Part shown: piece by piece, positions 1 to 10,028 of the stretch | Layout of the letters: each line of letters opens with the position of its first letter | Numbering within the stretch: the stretch's first letter is position 1 | Origin: Bretschneidera sinensis | Lineage: Eukaryota; Streptophyta; Magnoliopsida; Brassicales; Akaniaceae | Reading direction: 5' to 3' | Length of the DNA: 64,000 bases | NCBI GenBank assembly: GCA_023935145.1 | Contig: CM043702.1 | Location: 56,214,501 to 56,278,500 of the forward strand | Position numbers and translations under genes: made by a program | The notes under the pieces: model-generated | What the model was told of the DNA's origin: nothing | What the model saw: only the letters and a program-made list of their open reading frames with translations | The model's database searches: none

Positions 1-61
1 AGCAAGGGGCCTCGAAAAACCTCACAAAGCCTCTTCAGCATAATCCAACATAAGCGAGAAA

Positions 62-600
62 AAATCTAGGAATATATATCCCGGTTCAATGCGGTTGCTT
101 GGGAAATTCATGATCTTGATCCTGCTGTCCAAACCTTAGCCTTTCAAAATGGGCTCAAGTCGGGAACCTTTAGCTTCAAATTGACCAAGCACCCTCCCAG
201 GGATATGAACAATATACTCGCTCGGGCTAAAGAATACATGATCGCGGAAGATGACCAGGTGTTCAAAAGGGAAAGAGATGGTGGAATGAAAAAGAGAAAA
301 AAAGGGAGACTAATGAGCCTAGGGAAAGCTCCATCAAAAGATTACACCCAGAAGCGAGGGCAAGAGCTCTTCTTAACTCCGAGAACTTCACTCGACTAAG
401 TGCCTCCAAGACGAACATACTCTTGAGTATCCAAGACTGGGACCTCATTTCTTGGCCCCCAAGGCCTCTCTATCTGGGTGGGAACCGATCTAAGTGGTGT
501 CACTTCCATAAGGATCATAATCAAAATACCAAGGAATGTCACACCTCAAACAGCAGATTAAACCCCTAATTCAAAAGGGGTACTTAAAGGAATACATTAG
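62..600 (+). pseudogene. Tat-1 gag C-terminal part with zinc-knuckle-like motif
   Basis: Gag is the nucleocapsid polyprotein that packages element RNA. Seen: a reading frame from about 62 carrying RFNAVAWEIHDLDPAVQTLA and then LTKHPPRDMNNILARAKEYM, the retrotransposon-gag end typical of Tat elements. After frameshifts, a stretch near 490-600 reads CHFHKDHNQNTKEC followed by KGYLKEYIR, matching the short Cys/His motif that precedes protease in this lineage. The region is Lys/Arg/Glu-rich between them. Its N-terminus is outside the window. Several frame changes are needed to read it through, so it is not functional. Confidence 0.75.
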
Positions 601-779
601 ATCTCGCCAAGATTACGAGGATCGTTCCCAGTGTCCATCTCGATGAGCCTCAGAGAGGTCATATAAAGGACATTAGAGTCCAAGGAAGATCCCTAGGCTG
701 AGTCCCAGAAAGTCTATCCGAGAAGAGAAACTCCATCGGAATAATCAATGACATCCTCCCACCATCACCAAAACCATTA

Positions 780-1126
780 AAATCATTTTTGAAGGACCGT
801 TTGCGAGCAACCAGTCCATTCATAAGAGGAAAGCATACACCCAGTCAGTAGTATCAGTTAAGGGACCCCATAAACAGATCAAAACAGATCAAGTAATATC
901 TTTAAAAGATGAAGATTTGGAGCGAATACAGACTTCGCATGACGACGACGTGGCTATCTCTCTTATCATCATTAACTGCAACGTCAAGCGAGTCTTGGTG
1001 GACAATGAAAGCTCAATATACATTCTTTTCTATGAAGCCTTCCAACAGATGAAGTTGAAGAAAGACCTGCTTAAGGTAGTATCATCTCCTCTGTATGACT
1101 TTTCGAGAATGCTGGTGTTTGCCTAA
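780..1126 (+). pseudogene. Tat-1 aspartic protease remnant
   Basis: The retropepsin cleaves the Gag-Pol polyprotein. Seen: a frame through 917-1126 containing VKRVLVDNESSIYILFYEAF, which aligns with the usual Tat protease core VLVD-S-GSSADILF. The catalytic Asp-Ser/Thr-Gly triad reads Asp-Asn-Glu here, so the active site is lost as well as the frame. The stretch 1127-1560 between protease and RT keeps only patchy similarity to the inter-domain linker and contains several stops. Confidence 0.7.
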
Positions 1127-1559
1127 TGGAGCATAGTTCTCCTAGTCACTACAGGGACTCCACCACAGCTCATTGCTATTCAAACCATATTCTTGGTAGT
1201 AAATTAACCATCATCGTACAATGTAATACTAAAAAAACTAACCCTTAATAAAATGATGGTAGTAATTTCTACATACCATCTAAAGGTAAAATTCCCTACT
1301 GATGAGGGTGTGGGGAGGTTTGAGGTAACCAATAAATCTCTCGGTTTTGCTACTTGAATTCTATTAAAGGCTAAAAGAAAGTTTAAGCTTTGTCCTTAGA
1401 AATAGAAGACTTGAGAGATGAAATAAAAAATCCACAAGGGCAGCCAGAAGAAGAACTCGTCTCCATTCCCCTAAATGAATAGGATTCAAAGATTGTAATG
1501 GTTGGGTTAGGTCTTATTAAAGATTGCAAGGATTCCTTAATTTTATTTTTGTGAAGAAA

Positions 1560-2840
1560 CTAAGATCTCTTTGCCTGGTCAGCCTCCGACATGCATGGGA
1601 TCAATTCCTCAGTTATTGTCCATCAGTTAAATATTGACCTGAATCATCGGCCCGTAATCCAAAAGAAGAGGACATTTACCCCTGAATAACAGAGCGTCAT
1701 TAAAGAAGAAGTAGACAAACTCTTAGTGGTTAACTTCATCGAAAAAATCAATTATCTGGAGTGGATCGCTAATGTGGTAATGGTCAAGAAGGCTAATGGA
1801 AAATAGAGGATTTGCATCGACTTTACTGATCTTAACAAAGGTTGCCTGAAGGACAGTTTTCCTTTGCCTCAAATCGACCAGCTAGTTGATGCCACCTTTA
1901 GGCATGATTTGCTCAATTTTATGGATGCATACTCTGGGTACAATCAAATCTTAATGCACAAGTCTGACCGAACCAAGACCACCTTTATCACTTATCAAGG
2001 CCTATATTGATATAAAGTAATATCGTTTGGGCTCAAAAATGCAGAAGGCACTTACTAGAGGTTAGTCAACAAGATCTTCAAGGAGCAGATCGGGAGAAAT
2101 ATGCAGGTCTAGTGGATGGCATGCTTGTTAAAAGCACCAGTGCCAAAGATCATGTGTCTGATTTGGAGGAAGCATTTGAGATATTCCGCCGCCACCAAAT
2201 GAGGATAAACCCAACCAAATGTGCCTTTGGGCTCACCATTGGGAAGTTTCTAGGCTTCATGGTAATGTAGCGAAGGATAAAAGCTAACCTTGAAAAAATA
2301 AAGGTGATTATGAATATGACCCCTCATCGGAATGTTAAAGAAGTTTAAAGATTGACTGGACGAGTAGCTGCACTTAACTACTTTATGTCTAAGTTTGTCG
2401 AAAGGTGCCTGCTTTTCTTCAAATCAATTAGGAAAGCTAAAGATTTCACCTGAGATGAAGAATGTCAAAGAGCATTTGAAGAACTAAAAGAGTACTTGAG
2501 CTCATCACCTCTCCTAACTAAACCCATCACGGGAGATGAACTCTTTCTCTACATATCAGCGAGTCAAGATGTGGTAGCCTTGGTCTTGATTTGAGAAGAT
2601 GTTAGGATACAAAAACCCATCTATTATGTTAGTCAAATTCTGCACGATGTAGAAATAAGTTATATTTTGATCGAAAAATTAGCCTATACTCTCCTGATCA
2701 CGGCTAGGAAGCTCTAGCTTTATTTTCAAGCTTATACTATAGTCCTTCTCATTGATCAAACTCTGTAGCAAGTTCTCCATAAGTCGGACATGTCTGGAAG
2801 GATGGTTAGTGGTCCATCGAGCTGGGCAAATTTAATATTT
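1560..2840 (+). pseudogene. Tat-1 reverse transcriptase, broken
   Basis: RT copies element RNA into DNA. Seen in order, with frame changes: DKLLVVNFIEKINYLEWIAN and VVMVKKANGK with a stop before RICIDFTDLN (near 1700-1830), KDSFPLPQIDQLVDA, FMDAYSGYNQILM (near 1920), FITYQGLY, then the active-site region. The YVDD box is degraded: near 2112-2120 it reads VDG, so the second catalytic Asp is Gly. Downstream, INPTKCAFGLTIGKFLGF and KPITGDELFLYISAS are recognisable as the RT thumb/connection of gypsy elements. At least eight stops occur across the region. Confidence 0.85.
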
Positions 2841-2844
2841 GATA

Positions 2845-3274
2845 CTAGCCTCTTACATCTATCAACGCACAGACCTTGGCATATTTTATAACTGAGAAAA
2901 CTTTCCCCGGTAGCTTGGTCAGAGTCGAAGCACCTAAAGAAGCAGAGCTGATACCAAATTGGACATTATATGTGTATGGTTCATCTAATAGCAATAGCTC
3001 CGAGGTGGGCCTCATCCTTAGTAGCTCTAAAGGGTTCACAATTGAGTATGTCTTAAGGTTTGTGTTCAAGGCCTTGAACAACGAGGTTGAACACGAGACA
3101 CTACTCACTGGGATGAAACTCGCCAAAACACTAGCTGATGAGGCTTTAGAAGTTTACAGTGACTTACAATTGGTGGTGAACCAAATGACCAACGAGTATG
3201 GAGCTAAAGGAGTAAGAATCTTGAGATATCTAAAAATAGACCATGAACTTGTAGCAACCTTCAAAAGGTTCTGA
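2845..3274 (+). pseudogene. Tat-1 RNase H domain
   Basis: RNase H removes RNA from the RNA/DNA hybrid during reverse transcription. Seen: an open stretch at 2876-3274 with WTLYVYGSSNSNSSEVGLIL, then KALNNEVEHETLLTGMKLAK and EVYSDLQLVVNQ. The family pattern is VDGASN...NNEAEYEAL...SDSQLVVNQ, so the Glu and second Asp positions are kept. The first catalytic Asp is replaced by Tyr (VYG). This is one of the longest intact frames in Tat-1, but the substitution and the surrounding stops argue against function. Confidence 0.85.
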
Positions 3275-3283
3275 ATAACAAAA

Positions 3284-3590
3284 GTGCATCAGGTGGAGAG
3301 CACAAAGGCAAATACTTTGGCTCAGCTCACCTCCTCTAAACATTCTGATTTCACTCGGGTAGTTTACCTTGATATCCTTCCAACTCCAAGCATTGATGAA
3401 GTTCCAGTTATGCCACTTACTAGGGAAAAAACCTGGATGGATCTAATCCTCAGTTACTTAGTGGATAGCACATTCCTAGATCAGAAGAGCAAGGCAATGA
3501 AGCTCATCTCCCATGCCTCAAGATACGTTGTGATCGATGGAAAAATATATAAGAAAGGTCTCACCACTTCTTATTTAAAATGTCTAGGTA
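3284..3590 (+). pseudogene. Tat-1 RNase H/integrase linker, cut by Athila-A insertion
   Basis: Seen: an open frame beginning VESTKANTLAQLTSSKHS, followed by TWMDLILSYL and ASRYVVIDGKIYKKGLTT. This matches the Tat linker between RNase H and the integrase zinc finger (EN-QADALAKLAS ... TWM-PI--YL ... YVL-DG-LYRRG). The frame stops abruptly at 3595, where the Athila-A LTR begins, and resumes at 10024 in the integrase HHCC region. Read across the insertion, the two halves are contiguous apart from the duplicated target site. Confidence 0.85.
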
Positions 3591-3595
3591 CTACC
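3591..3595. repeat. Target site duplication of Athila-A (left copy; right copy 10024-10028)
   Basis: The five bases ctacc immediately precede the TGATGAG start of the left LTR and recur at 10024-10028 directly after the terminal ACAACA of the right LTR. A perfect 5-bp duplication is the normal signature of retroviral-type integration and fixes both ends of the element. Confidence 0.95.
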
Positions 3596-5040
3596 TGATG
3601 AGTGCCAAATATTGCATATTTTGGCCCCTTAATTTATATTTGTTAGCTTATAAATTTGTTACTTTGAGTTGTTTTCATTGTTTTACAGGTTTACAAGCAC
3701 TTGGAAAGGAGTTTCACTAAATTGCTAGAATTGTCCGTATAGATCAGTCATTTTTGCGGATTAAACTGTATTGATTCAGGAAGAACTAGGAGATGAGCCA
3801 TATATTCTTGGAAAGATCTAGATGTCTGTTTTCTGGAGAATTTTATAGCTCATAAATATGATTTTTCTATAGAAAGTTATGATAGTTTTAGTAGACAAAG
3901 GTCAGGCTGTGCGTGATTTCAACATGGCAGAAGTGATTTTTGCGGATTAAACAGTAATGATTCAAGAAGAACCAAGAGATGAACCATATATGCTTGGAAA
4001 GATCCAGATGTCTATTTTCTGAGGAATTTTACGGCTCATAAATATGACTTTTCTAGAGAAAGTTATAGCAGTTTTAGTAGACAAAGGTCAGGCTGTGCGA
4101 GATTTCAGCGTGGGCAGAAGTTTTGAAGGGCATGTGAAGGCTTAAATCCCACATCCCACATTGGTTGGAAACACATTCTATATCCCACATCCCACATCGG
4201 ATTGGAAACACAATGCACTCATTGAGTTTCCCTATAAAAGCCCCACCTCACTGAGGCGATTGGTGTGCAATCCGAAAGACTTTTGCGAGAAATCTGGGGG
4301 ATCTCCAACGCTTTGCTACGAAGGGGGTGAAGTGCCGCACCATAACTGCGAGTGGAATTTCTCTCAATGTATAGTTAGTTTTAATTTATTTCTTTTAAGT
4401 TTAAAGTTTTATGTTTAACACTTTGATTGTGAAATTTAGTTTCATAATCATGATAGGCTAAAACCTTCATCTAAGGTTGAAGATGAAACCTCTCCATTGT
4501 TTGGCATAATATTTTTAGATATGTTCTTACAATTATGATATTTTTAGTATTAATGTTCTGTTTCAATTGTTTGAGTAAATTCTTATGATTGATTGTGTTT
4601 AAATTGTTCAAATTGGATATTCTTTGTGTTTCATCTACTGGATATGGCGGATCATCCAAAGTCAATTGGATATCCATTGTGATTCTAAAGGGATACATTA
4701 GATGATTTGGTTGAATTAGGATATTCACTGTGATTTGTATAATGGTGGATTTATGGAATTATTTGATAGATTACTTTTATATAGAACATAAAAATATATG
4801 CTTTACTTTGGTGGGGTGGATTCAAAAACCTTAGTATCTTTATTATTTGTTTCAAATCAATTTAATTTAAGTTTATATTTCTTTGCAAGATACAATTGAA
4901 AATTTGGAACTAGGTCAAAATAGGTTTAGTTTAGATAAAAATACATTTTCACGACGCAATTCCCTGTGGATTCGATCTCGCACTTGCACACTATATTGCA
5001 AACGACTCGTGCACTTGCGAGTAATTTAAATCTCACAACA
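3596..5040 (+). repeat. Athila-A 5' LTR
   Basis: 1445 bp, begins TGATGAGTGCCAAATATTGC and ends CTCACAACA. It holds the promoter: CCTATAAAAG at 4231-4240 is the likely TATA box. Just upstream are two copies of a segment containing ATCCCACATC (around 4145-4205). The end carries the conserved U5 stretch with GTGGATTCGATCTCGCAC. Its partner is 8599-10023. The small ORF at 4161-4418 lies wholly inside the LTR and looks incidental. Confidence 0.93.
3747..4115 (+). repeat. ~185-bp tandem duplication in Athila-A LTR U3
   Basis: Two adjacent copies run from cagtcatttttgcggatta to aggtcaggctgtgcg-gattt, about 3747-3935 and 3936-4115. The same duplication is present in the 3' LTR (about 8745-8935 and 8937-9118), so it existed before this insertion was copied from RNA. 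The related Athila-C LTR carries only one copy (within 52240-52440). Duplicated U3 segments in retroelements often act as enhancers; that role is inferred here. Confidence 0.8.
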
Positions 5041-5046
5041 AGTTTT

Positions 5047-5064
5047 TGGCACCGTTGCCGGGGA
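5047..5064 (+). promoter_or_regulatory. Athila-A primer-binding site (tRNA-Asp type)
   Basis: tggcaccgttgccgggga starts six bases after the 5' LTR. It is complementary to the 3' end of plant tRNA-Asp (17 of 18, one A/G difference). This is where the tRNA primes minus-strand DNA synthesis, and the choice of tRNA-Asp fits the Athila lineage. Confidence 0.9.
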
Positions 5065-5357
5065 GGTGTTTGTGAAAATTAATTTTATTTTCTACTAGTT
5101 TAGTTAGCATTTTTGTTTCATTTTCTTTTTGCAATTTTATTCTAGTTTATTTGTTTCTATTTGAAATTGCCCATAAAGAATAAAAAACAAAATAAATAAA
5201 TAAATAAAATAAAAATTTTGCCAATTTTTGTTGGCACATTTTGTGAGTATTGTGTTTTCTGTTTTTGCATTTATTTTATTGTTATTTGTTATTTATATTT
5301 TATTTTATTCTTTTGTTTCTGTTAGTTAGTTTATTTTATTGCTTTTTTGTGTGGTGT

Positions 5358-6804
5358 ATGTTTGGTCGGAGATCCCTGAACTTAGAGTTGATACCTTTAG
5401 ATCCCGAAACAGAAAGAACTCTTAGGAGAAATAAGAGAACACTTGTTGAGAGAGAGACAATTGAGATGGGGGACAATTTAAGGAATGCTAATCAACCGAA
5501 GAATGTAGAGCAACCTAGAGCTTGGAACGTGGACTTCACTGCATCCCTTAGGGATTTGTTCGCACCTGTTGCAACTAACTCTCCTTCTTGTTTAGTGTTG
5601 CCACCAACCAATGCTACCCATTTTGATCTAAAGCCACAGTCATTAGAGGACACCCTTAAGGATTTCATGAAGATGACCGGCCAGCCCATCAATGCAGCCA
5701 ATACATTCAATGTTAATAGTTGTTCCATCTGTGCTAGTCCTATACATTTAGCACAGAATTGTCCATCTATGCCAGCTTTTGCCGAGTATCCCATGGAACA
5801 AGTGAACGCTTTCAGTGTTTATTAGAATTAATTAAATGGATCTTACTCCGAGACTTACAAGCCAGGGTGGCGAAACCACCTTAATTTTTCATGGAAGCAG
5901 AACCAATCGATGAATCAGGGAGGAGCCCCTCATCATGCTCACAATCAATACCCTCTTAGATTTCCTCTACCAGTTCCAAGTCATGGTCGCTTAGCCTATC
6001 CAGCACCATCATTCGCTTACCAAGCTCCCACTCAAGCGCCAGTGTCGGTTTCACAGTCATTGGAGGACACCCTCAAGGATTTCATGAAGATGACCGACCA
6101 ATCCATTAGTGAAGTAAGGAGTGCGACAATAGTAAACACCCAAGCAATTGCCAAGCTAGAGAGTTAAATGGGTCAAATCGCAAGTCATGTGGGTGAAGGA
6201 GAGAAGGGAAAGTTCCCCGGTCAACCCGTGCCCAACCTGAAAGAACAGTTTGTGGTTGAAAATTCATCAACTCCTACGCACGGGCAAGAACAAGTGCAAT
6301 CGATTGTCACATTGAGGTCTAGAAGATAAGTGGACAATCAAGTGGAAGAGAACCCTGCTATGCAGCAAGGGAAAAAAAGGTGGCAATAAGGAGAAGAGAG
6401 ATGCTAAGCCATCTACAACCACACCTACTATTAAGGATCTTCCTAGGTCGTTTGTACCTAAAGCGCCTTACCCTGAGAGATTACCAGTGCACAAAAAAAA
6501 AGGGAAGTCTGAGGACATTCTGGAGGCATGCTTTGCTCAGTTTGGAGAGGATTTGGATTTGGATAAGTTGCTTGAGCAAGTGAATTCTATTTTGGAGTCT
6601 GCTCCTCGGGAGAGCAGTGAGACGGAGGAGATCGCAGCATGTGAGCCCCCCAAAAAGGAACTTAAGCATTTACTGGACAATCTTAAGTATAAGTTCCTAG
6701 GTCCAGCAGATTCTTTGCCTGTGATAATAGCTTCAGATTTGGTTGATGCTCAAGAGGAGAAATTATTGGACGTTTTAAGAGAGCACAAGGAAGCTATCGG
6801 CTAG
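5358..6804 (+). pseudogene. Athila-A gag-like region and start of pol
   Basis: Likely start at ATG 5358: the frame gives SLNLELIPLDPETERTLRR, the usual Athila Gag N-terminus. An intact CCHC zinc knuckle follows near 5717-5762 (CSICASPIHLAQNC), unusual in sitting between two copies of QSLEDTLKDFMKMT (near 5640 and 6058). Further on come PAYQAP-like proline-rich sequence, an acidic helix CFAQFGEDLDLDKLLEQV (near 6530), and LGPADSLPVIIASDLVDAQE (near 6700), which leads into RT. Stops at 5823, 6165, 6328 and 6802 and frameshifts break it. A typical Athila Gag plus protease is much longer, and no protease DxG motif is visible, so that part appears deleted. Confidence 0.8.
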
Positions 6805-7200
6805 ATTATTGAGGATATCAAGGGGATTAGCCCCTCGGTGGTGATGCACAAGATACATTTGGAGGAGAATGCCAAGCCATCGAGGGAGCAACAAAGAAGG
6901 CTCAACCCAGCTATGCAAGAGTTTGTGAGGACTGAAGTGATAAAGTTGTTGGATACAGGGATCATTTATCCAATCTTTGATAGCAAGTGGGTGAACCCGA
7001 TTTATGTCGTGCCCAAGCAGACTGGATTGACAATAGTGAAGAATAAGGAAGACGAGTTGGTGCAACTCGTGTTCAGTCAGGATGTAGAGTGTGTCTAGAC
7101 TACTATAAGTTGAATGCTGCCACAAGAAAAGATCATTTTTCACTCCCATTTATTGATCAGATGGTGGAGCGCTTGGCTAGGCACGATTAGTATTGCTGAG
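6804..7200 (+). pseudogene. Athila-A truncated reverse transcriptase N-terminus
   Basis: Seen: IEDIKGISPSVVMHKIHLEE, then AKPSREQQRRLNPAMQEFVR, KLLDTGIIYPI and KWVNPIYVVPKQTG. These are the first RT motifs of Athila pol. Around 7120-7190 the frame gives the FIDQMVERLARHD region, and then pol is gone: the YxDD box, RNase H and integrase are missing. From 7199 the sequence is the stretch that ends integrase in intact relatives (gaagacgttaaacttagcgc ... aggaggcacccca). The deletion junction is therefore about 7190-7200 and matches Athila-C. Confidence 0.85.
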
Positions 7201-8598
7201 TCTGGCTGAAGACGTTAAACTTAGCGCTCATAGGAGGCACCCCACAACATATCGTTTCTGTTTGATTATTATTTTACATCTTTTTTGTTACTGTTTATGT
7301 CTATTGTTTGTTTTGTTTTTCAGTCTTTATTTTTTTAGGGACAACGCGTACTTCAATTCCAGTTTGGGGGTATGCTATGAGCCATGCCAGTCCAGCTAGC
7401 TCTCCATCACCCATGTCAGCTCTTTCCATATTATTCACACATTGGGGACAATGTATAATTTAAGTTTGGGGGTATGGGAGACACATTCACACACACTTTG
7501 TCCCCTTTTTTTATATATTATTGAAAAGATAAATGTATGTTCATGATTGTTTTGAAATTTTGGTTGATTTAAACGAATACTGTGATGTGATGTCATTAGT
7601 GAGCTTAAAATCTTGAAAACATGATTTGATAATAGAGTTTTAAAATTTTGTTACTTACTTTAGACATTTGAGAATTCACATGTTTGATCTAATATGACAT
7701 GAGCACATTAGCACAAAATAGTGTGAGGTATGACATGTGATTTTAATGTGTATGTTTCCATGACTTAACTGAAACTGGATGACTTGTTGGATAAACACTT
7801 TCGCATAGAAAAGTATAAATAAAAATAAATAAATAAAAAAATTGCACAAAAAGAGAAAAATGCTCATGATGATCATTAATAAACTTACTAAGTAACTGGA
7901 CCTCTTGTGTCAGTAAGCAGTGAGTGTTCACATCAAAAGGTGAGACTTTTATTCATAATGATCATTAAGAAACTTTCTGCTGAGTAACTGGACCTCTTGC
8001 CTCAGTAAGCAGTGAGTGTTCACATCAAAAGGTGGAAATTTTGCTTGGTAGCATTAAGGCCAGTTTAGTTTCGTAGCCTTTTTGACTCGAGTTAGTAAGT
8101 CCTTAGGGGTGTCTTTACACCTAATACCCTAAAACCATCTGGTTTGGGAGTCATTGACTCAACACTCGCTACATGGGTTAATTAGAAAGCTTAAGGGAAC
8201 TAAACATAGCAGAGCCTTATAATAAAAGAGAGAAGAAAATAAAATTATGTCATCGTTGTTCATTATGATGAGAAATTATGTGAATCTTGAGATATGGAGA
8301 CATTGCACATTGAAGTTATTTGGAAGCCTCATCTGTATATAATAATTCATTTTACACTGAGTCAGACTTGTGATGCCTTAGCCTGCCTTTTGTAAGTAAT
8401 TAGATTTTAAAATTCTTATTCATTGCGAAGATGAGTTTATATTTTAAGCTTGCTCTTGAATGAATATCATGGTTTTTTCTGCTACTTAAATTTTTGGACA
8501 CCATGAATGATGGATTTATCTTTGTGTTCTTTGTTTTTCATTTAGATTTTTTATTTTGCTTTGCTAAGGGACTAGCAAAATGTAAGTTTGGGGATACT
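7201..8598 (+). other. Athila-A 3' non-coding region with three polypurine-type motifs
   Basis: No gene. Three copies of an (a)agtttggggg-type purine tract occur: 7361-7380 (agtttgggggtatgctatga), 7462-7478 and 8583-8598; the last abuts the 3' LTR and is the functional PPT position. The second is preceded by cattggggacaatgt (about 7440). A duplicated segment (ggacctcttg-tcagtaagcagtgagtgttcacatcaaaaggtg) occupies 7868-7943 and 7962-8035. The same arrangement is found in Athila-C, so it is a family trait. Confidence 0.75.
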
Positions 8599-10023
8599 TG
8601 ATGAGTGCCAAATATTGCATATTTTGGCCCCTCAATTTACATTGGTTAGCTTAGGAATTTGTTACTTTGAGTTGTTTTCGTTGTTTTACAGGTTTATAAG
8701 CACTTGGAAATGAGTTTCACTAAATTACCAGAATTGCCCGTACAGATCAGTCATTTTTGCGTATTAAACTGTATTGATTTAGGAAGAACCAGGAGATGAG
8801 CCATATATTCTTGGAAAGATCCGGATGTCTATTTTCTGAGGAATTTTACAGCTCATAAATATCATATTTCTAGAGAAAGTTATGATAGTTTTAGTAGACA
8901 AAGGTCAGGCTGTGCGTGATTTCAGCATGGCAGAAGTGATTTTTGCGGATTAAACTGCAATAATTCAGGAAGAACCATGAGATGAGCCATATATGCTTGA
9001 AACGATCCGGATGTCTATTTTCTGAAAAATTTTACGGCTCGTAAATATGATTTTTCTAAAGAAAGTTATAGCAGTTTTAGTAGACAAAGGTCAGGTTGTG
9101 CGGGATTTCAGTGTGGGCAGAAGTTTTGAAGGGCTTGTGAAGGTTTAAATCCCACATCCCACATCGGTTGGAAACACATTCTATATCCCACATCCCACAT
9201 CGGATTGGAAACATATTGCACTCATGGAGTTTCCCTATAAAAGCGCCACCTCATTGAGACAATCGGCGAGTAATCTAGGGGATCTCCAAGGCTTTGCTAC
9301 CAAGGGGGGGAAGCGCCGCACAACAACTATAAGTGGAATTTCTCTCAATGTATAGTCAGTTTTAATTTATTTCTTTTGATTTTAAAGTTTTATGTTTAGC
9401 ACTTTGATTGTAAAATTTAGTTTCATAATAATGAGAGACTAAAACCTTCATCTAAGGTTGAAGATGAAGCCTCGCCATTGTTTGGCATAATATTTTCAAA
9501 TATGTTCATACAAGTCTGATATTTTTTGTATTAATGTTTTGTTTCAATTGTTTGAGTAAATTCTTATGATTGATTATGTTTAAATTGTTCAAACTGGATA
9601 TTCTTTGTGTTTCATCTGCCGGATACGACGGATCATCCAAAGTCAATTGGATATCCATTGTGATTCTAAAGGGATACATTGGATGATTTGGCTGAATTAG
9701 GGTATTCATTGTGATTTTTATAATGGTGGATTCATGAAATTATTTGATAGATTACTTTTATATAGAACATGAAAATATATGTTTTACTTTGGTGGGGTGG
9801 ATTCAGAAACTTTAATATCTTTATTATTTGTTTCAAATTAATTTAGTTTAAGTTTATATTTCTTTGCAAGATACAATTTAAAATTCGGAACTAGGTTAAA
9901 ATAGGATTAGTTTAGATAAAAATATATTTTCACGACGCAATTCCCTATGGATTCGACCTCACACTTGCACACACTATATTGCAAATGACTCGTGCGCTTG
10001 CAAGTAATTTAAAACTCACAACA
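8599..10023 (+). repeat. Athila-A 3' LTR
   Basis: 1425 bp, begins TGATGAGTGCCAAATATTGC and ends CTCACAACA, followed by TSD ctacc. TATA box CTATAAAAG at 9234-9242. It keeps the U3 duplication seen in the 5' LTR. Differences from the 5' LTR are scattered base changes and small indels. Confidence 0.93.
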
Positions 10024-10028
10024 CTACC

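Larger units (their letters stand above)
3596..10023 (+). mobile_element. Athila-A: complete non-autonomous Athila-type gypsy element inside Tat-1 integrase
   Basis: Seen: two long direct LTRs (3596-5040 and 8599-10023) beginning TG and ending CA, a 5-bp TSD, a primer-binding site, a gag-like region, the N-terminal part of pol, and a polypurine tract before the right LTR. The coding region stops early in RT and jumps straight to the sequence that normally follows integrase, so RT catalysis, RNase H and integrase are absent. It could only move using proteins from a relative. In the first ~190 bases the LTRs differ by roughly 7% by eye, so it is not recent. Athila-C (46571-52578) shares the same deletion. 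Confidence 0.9.

Noticed and set aside
5047..5064. tRNA-Asp gene fragment
   Set aside because: Only the 18-nt acceptor complement is present, placed just after an LTR, so it is a primer-binding site; no tRNA body is present. The same holds for 42002-42019 and 51185-51201.
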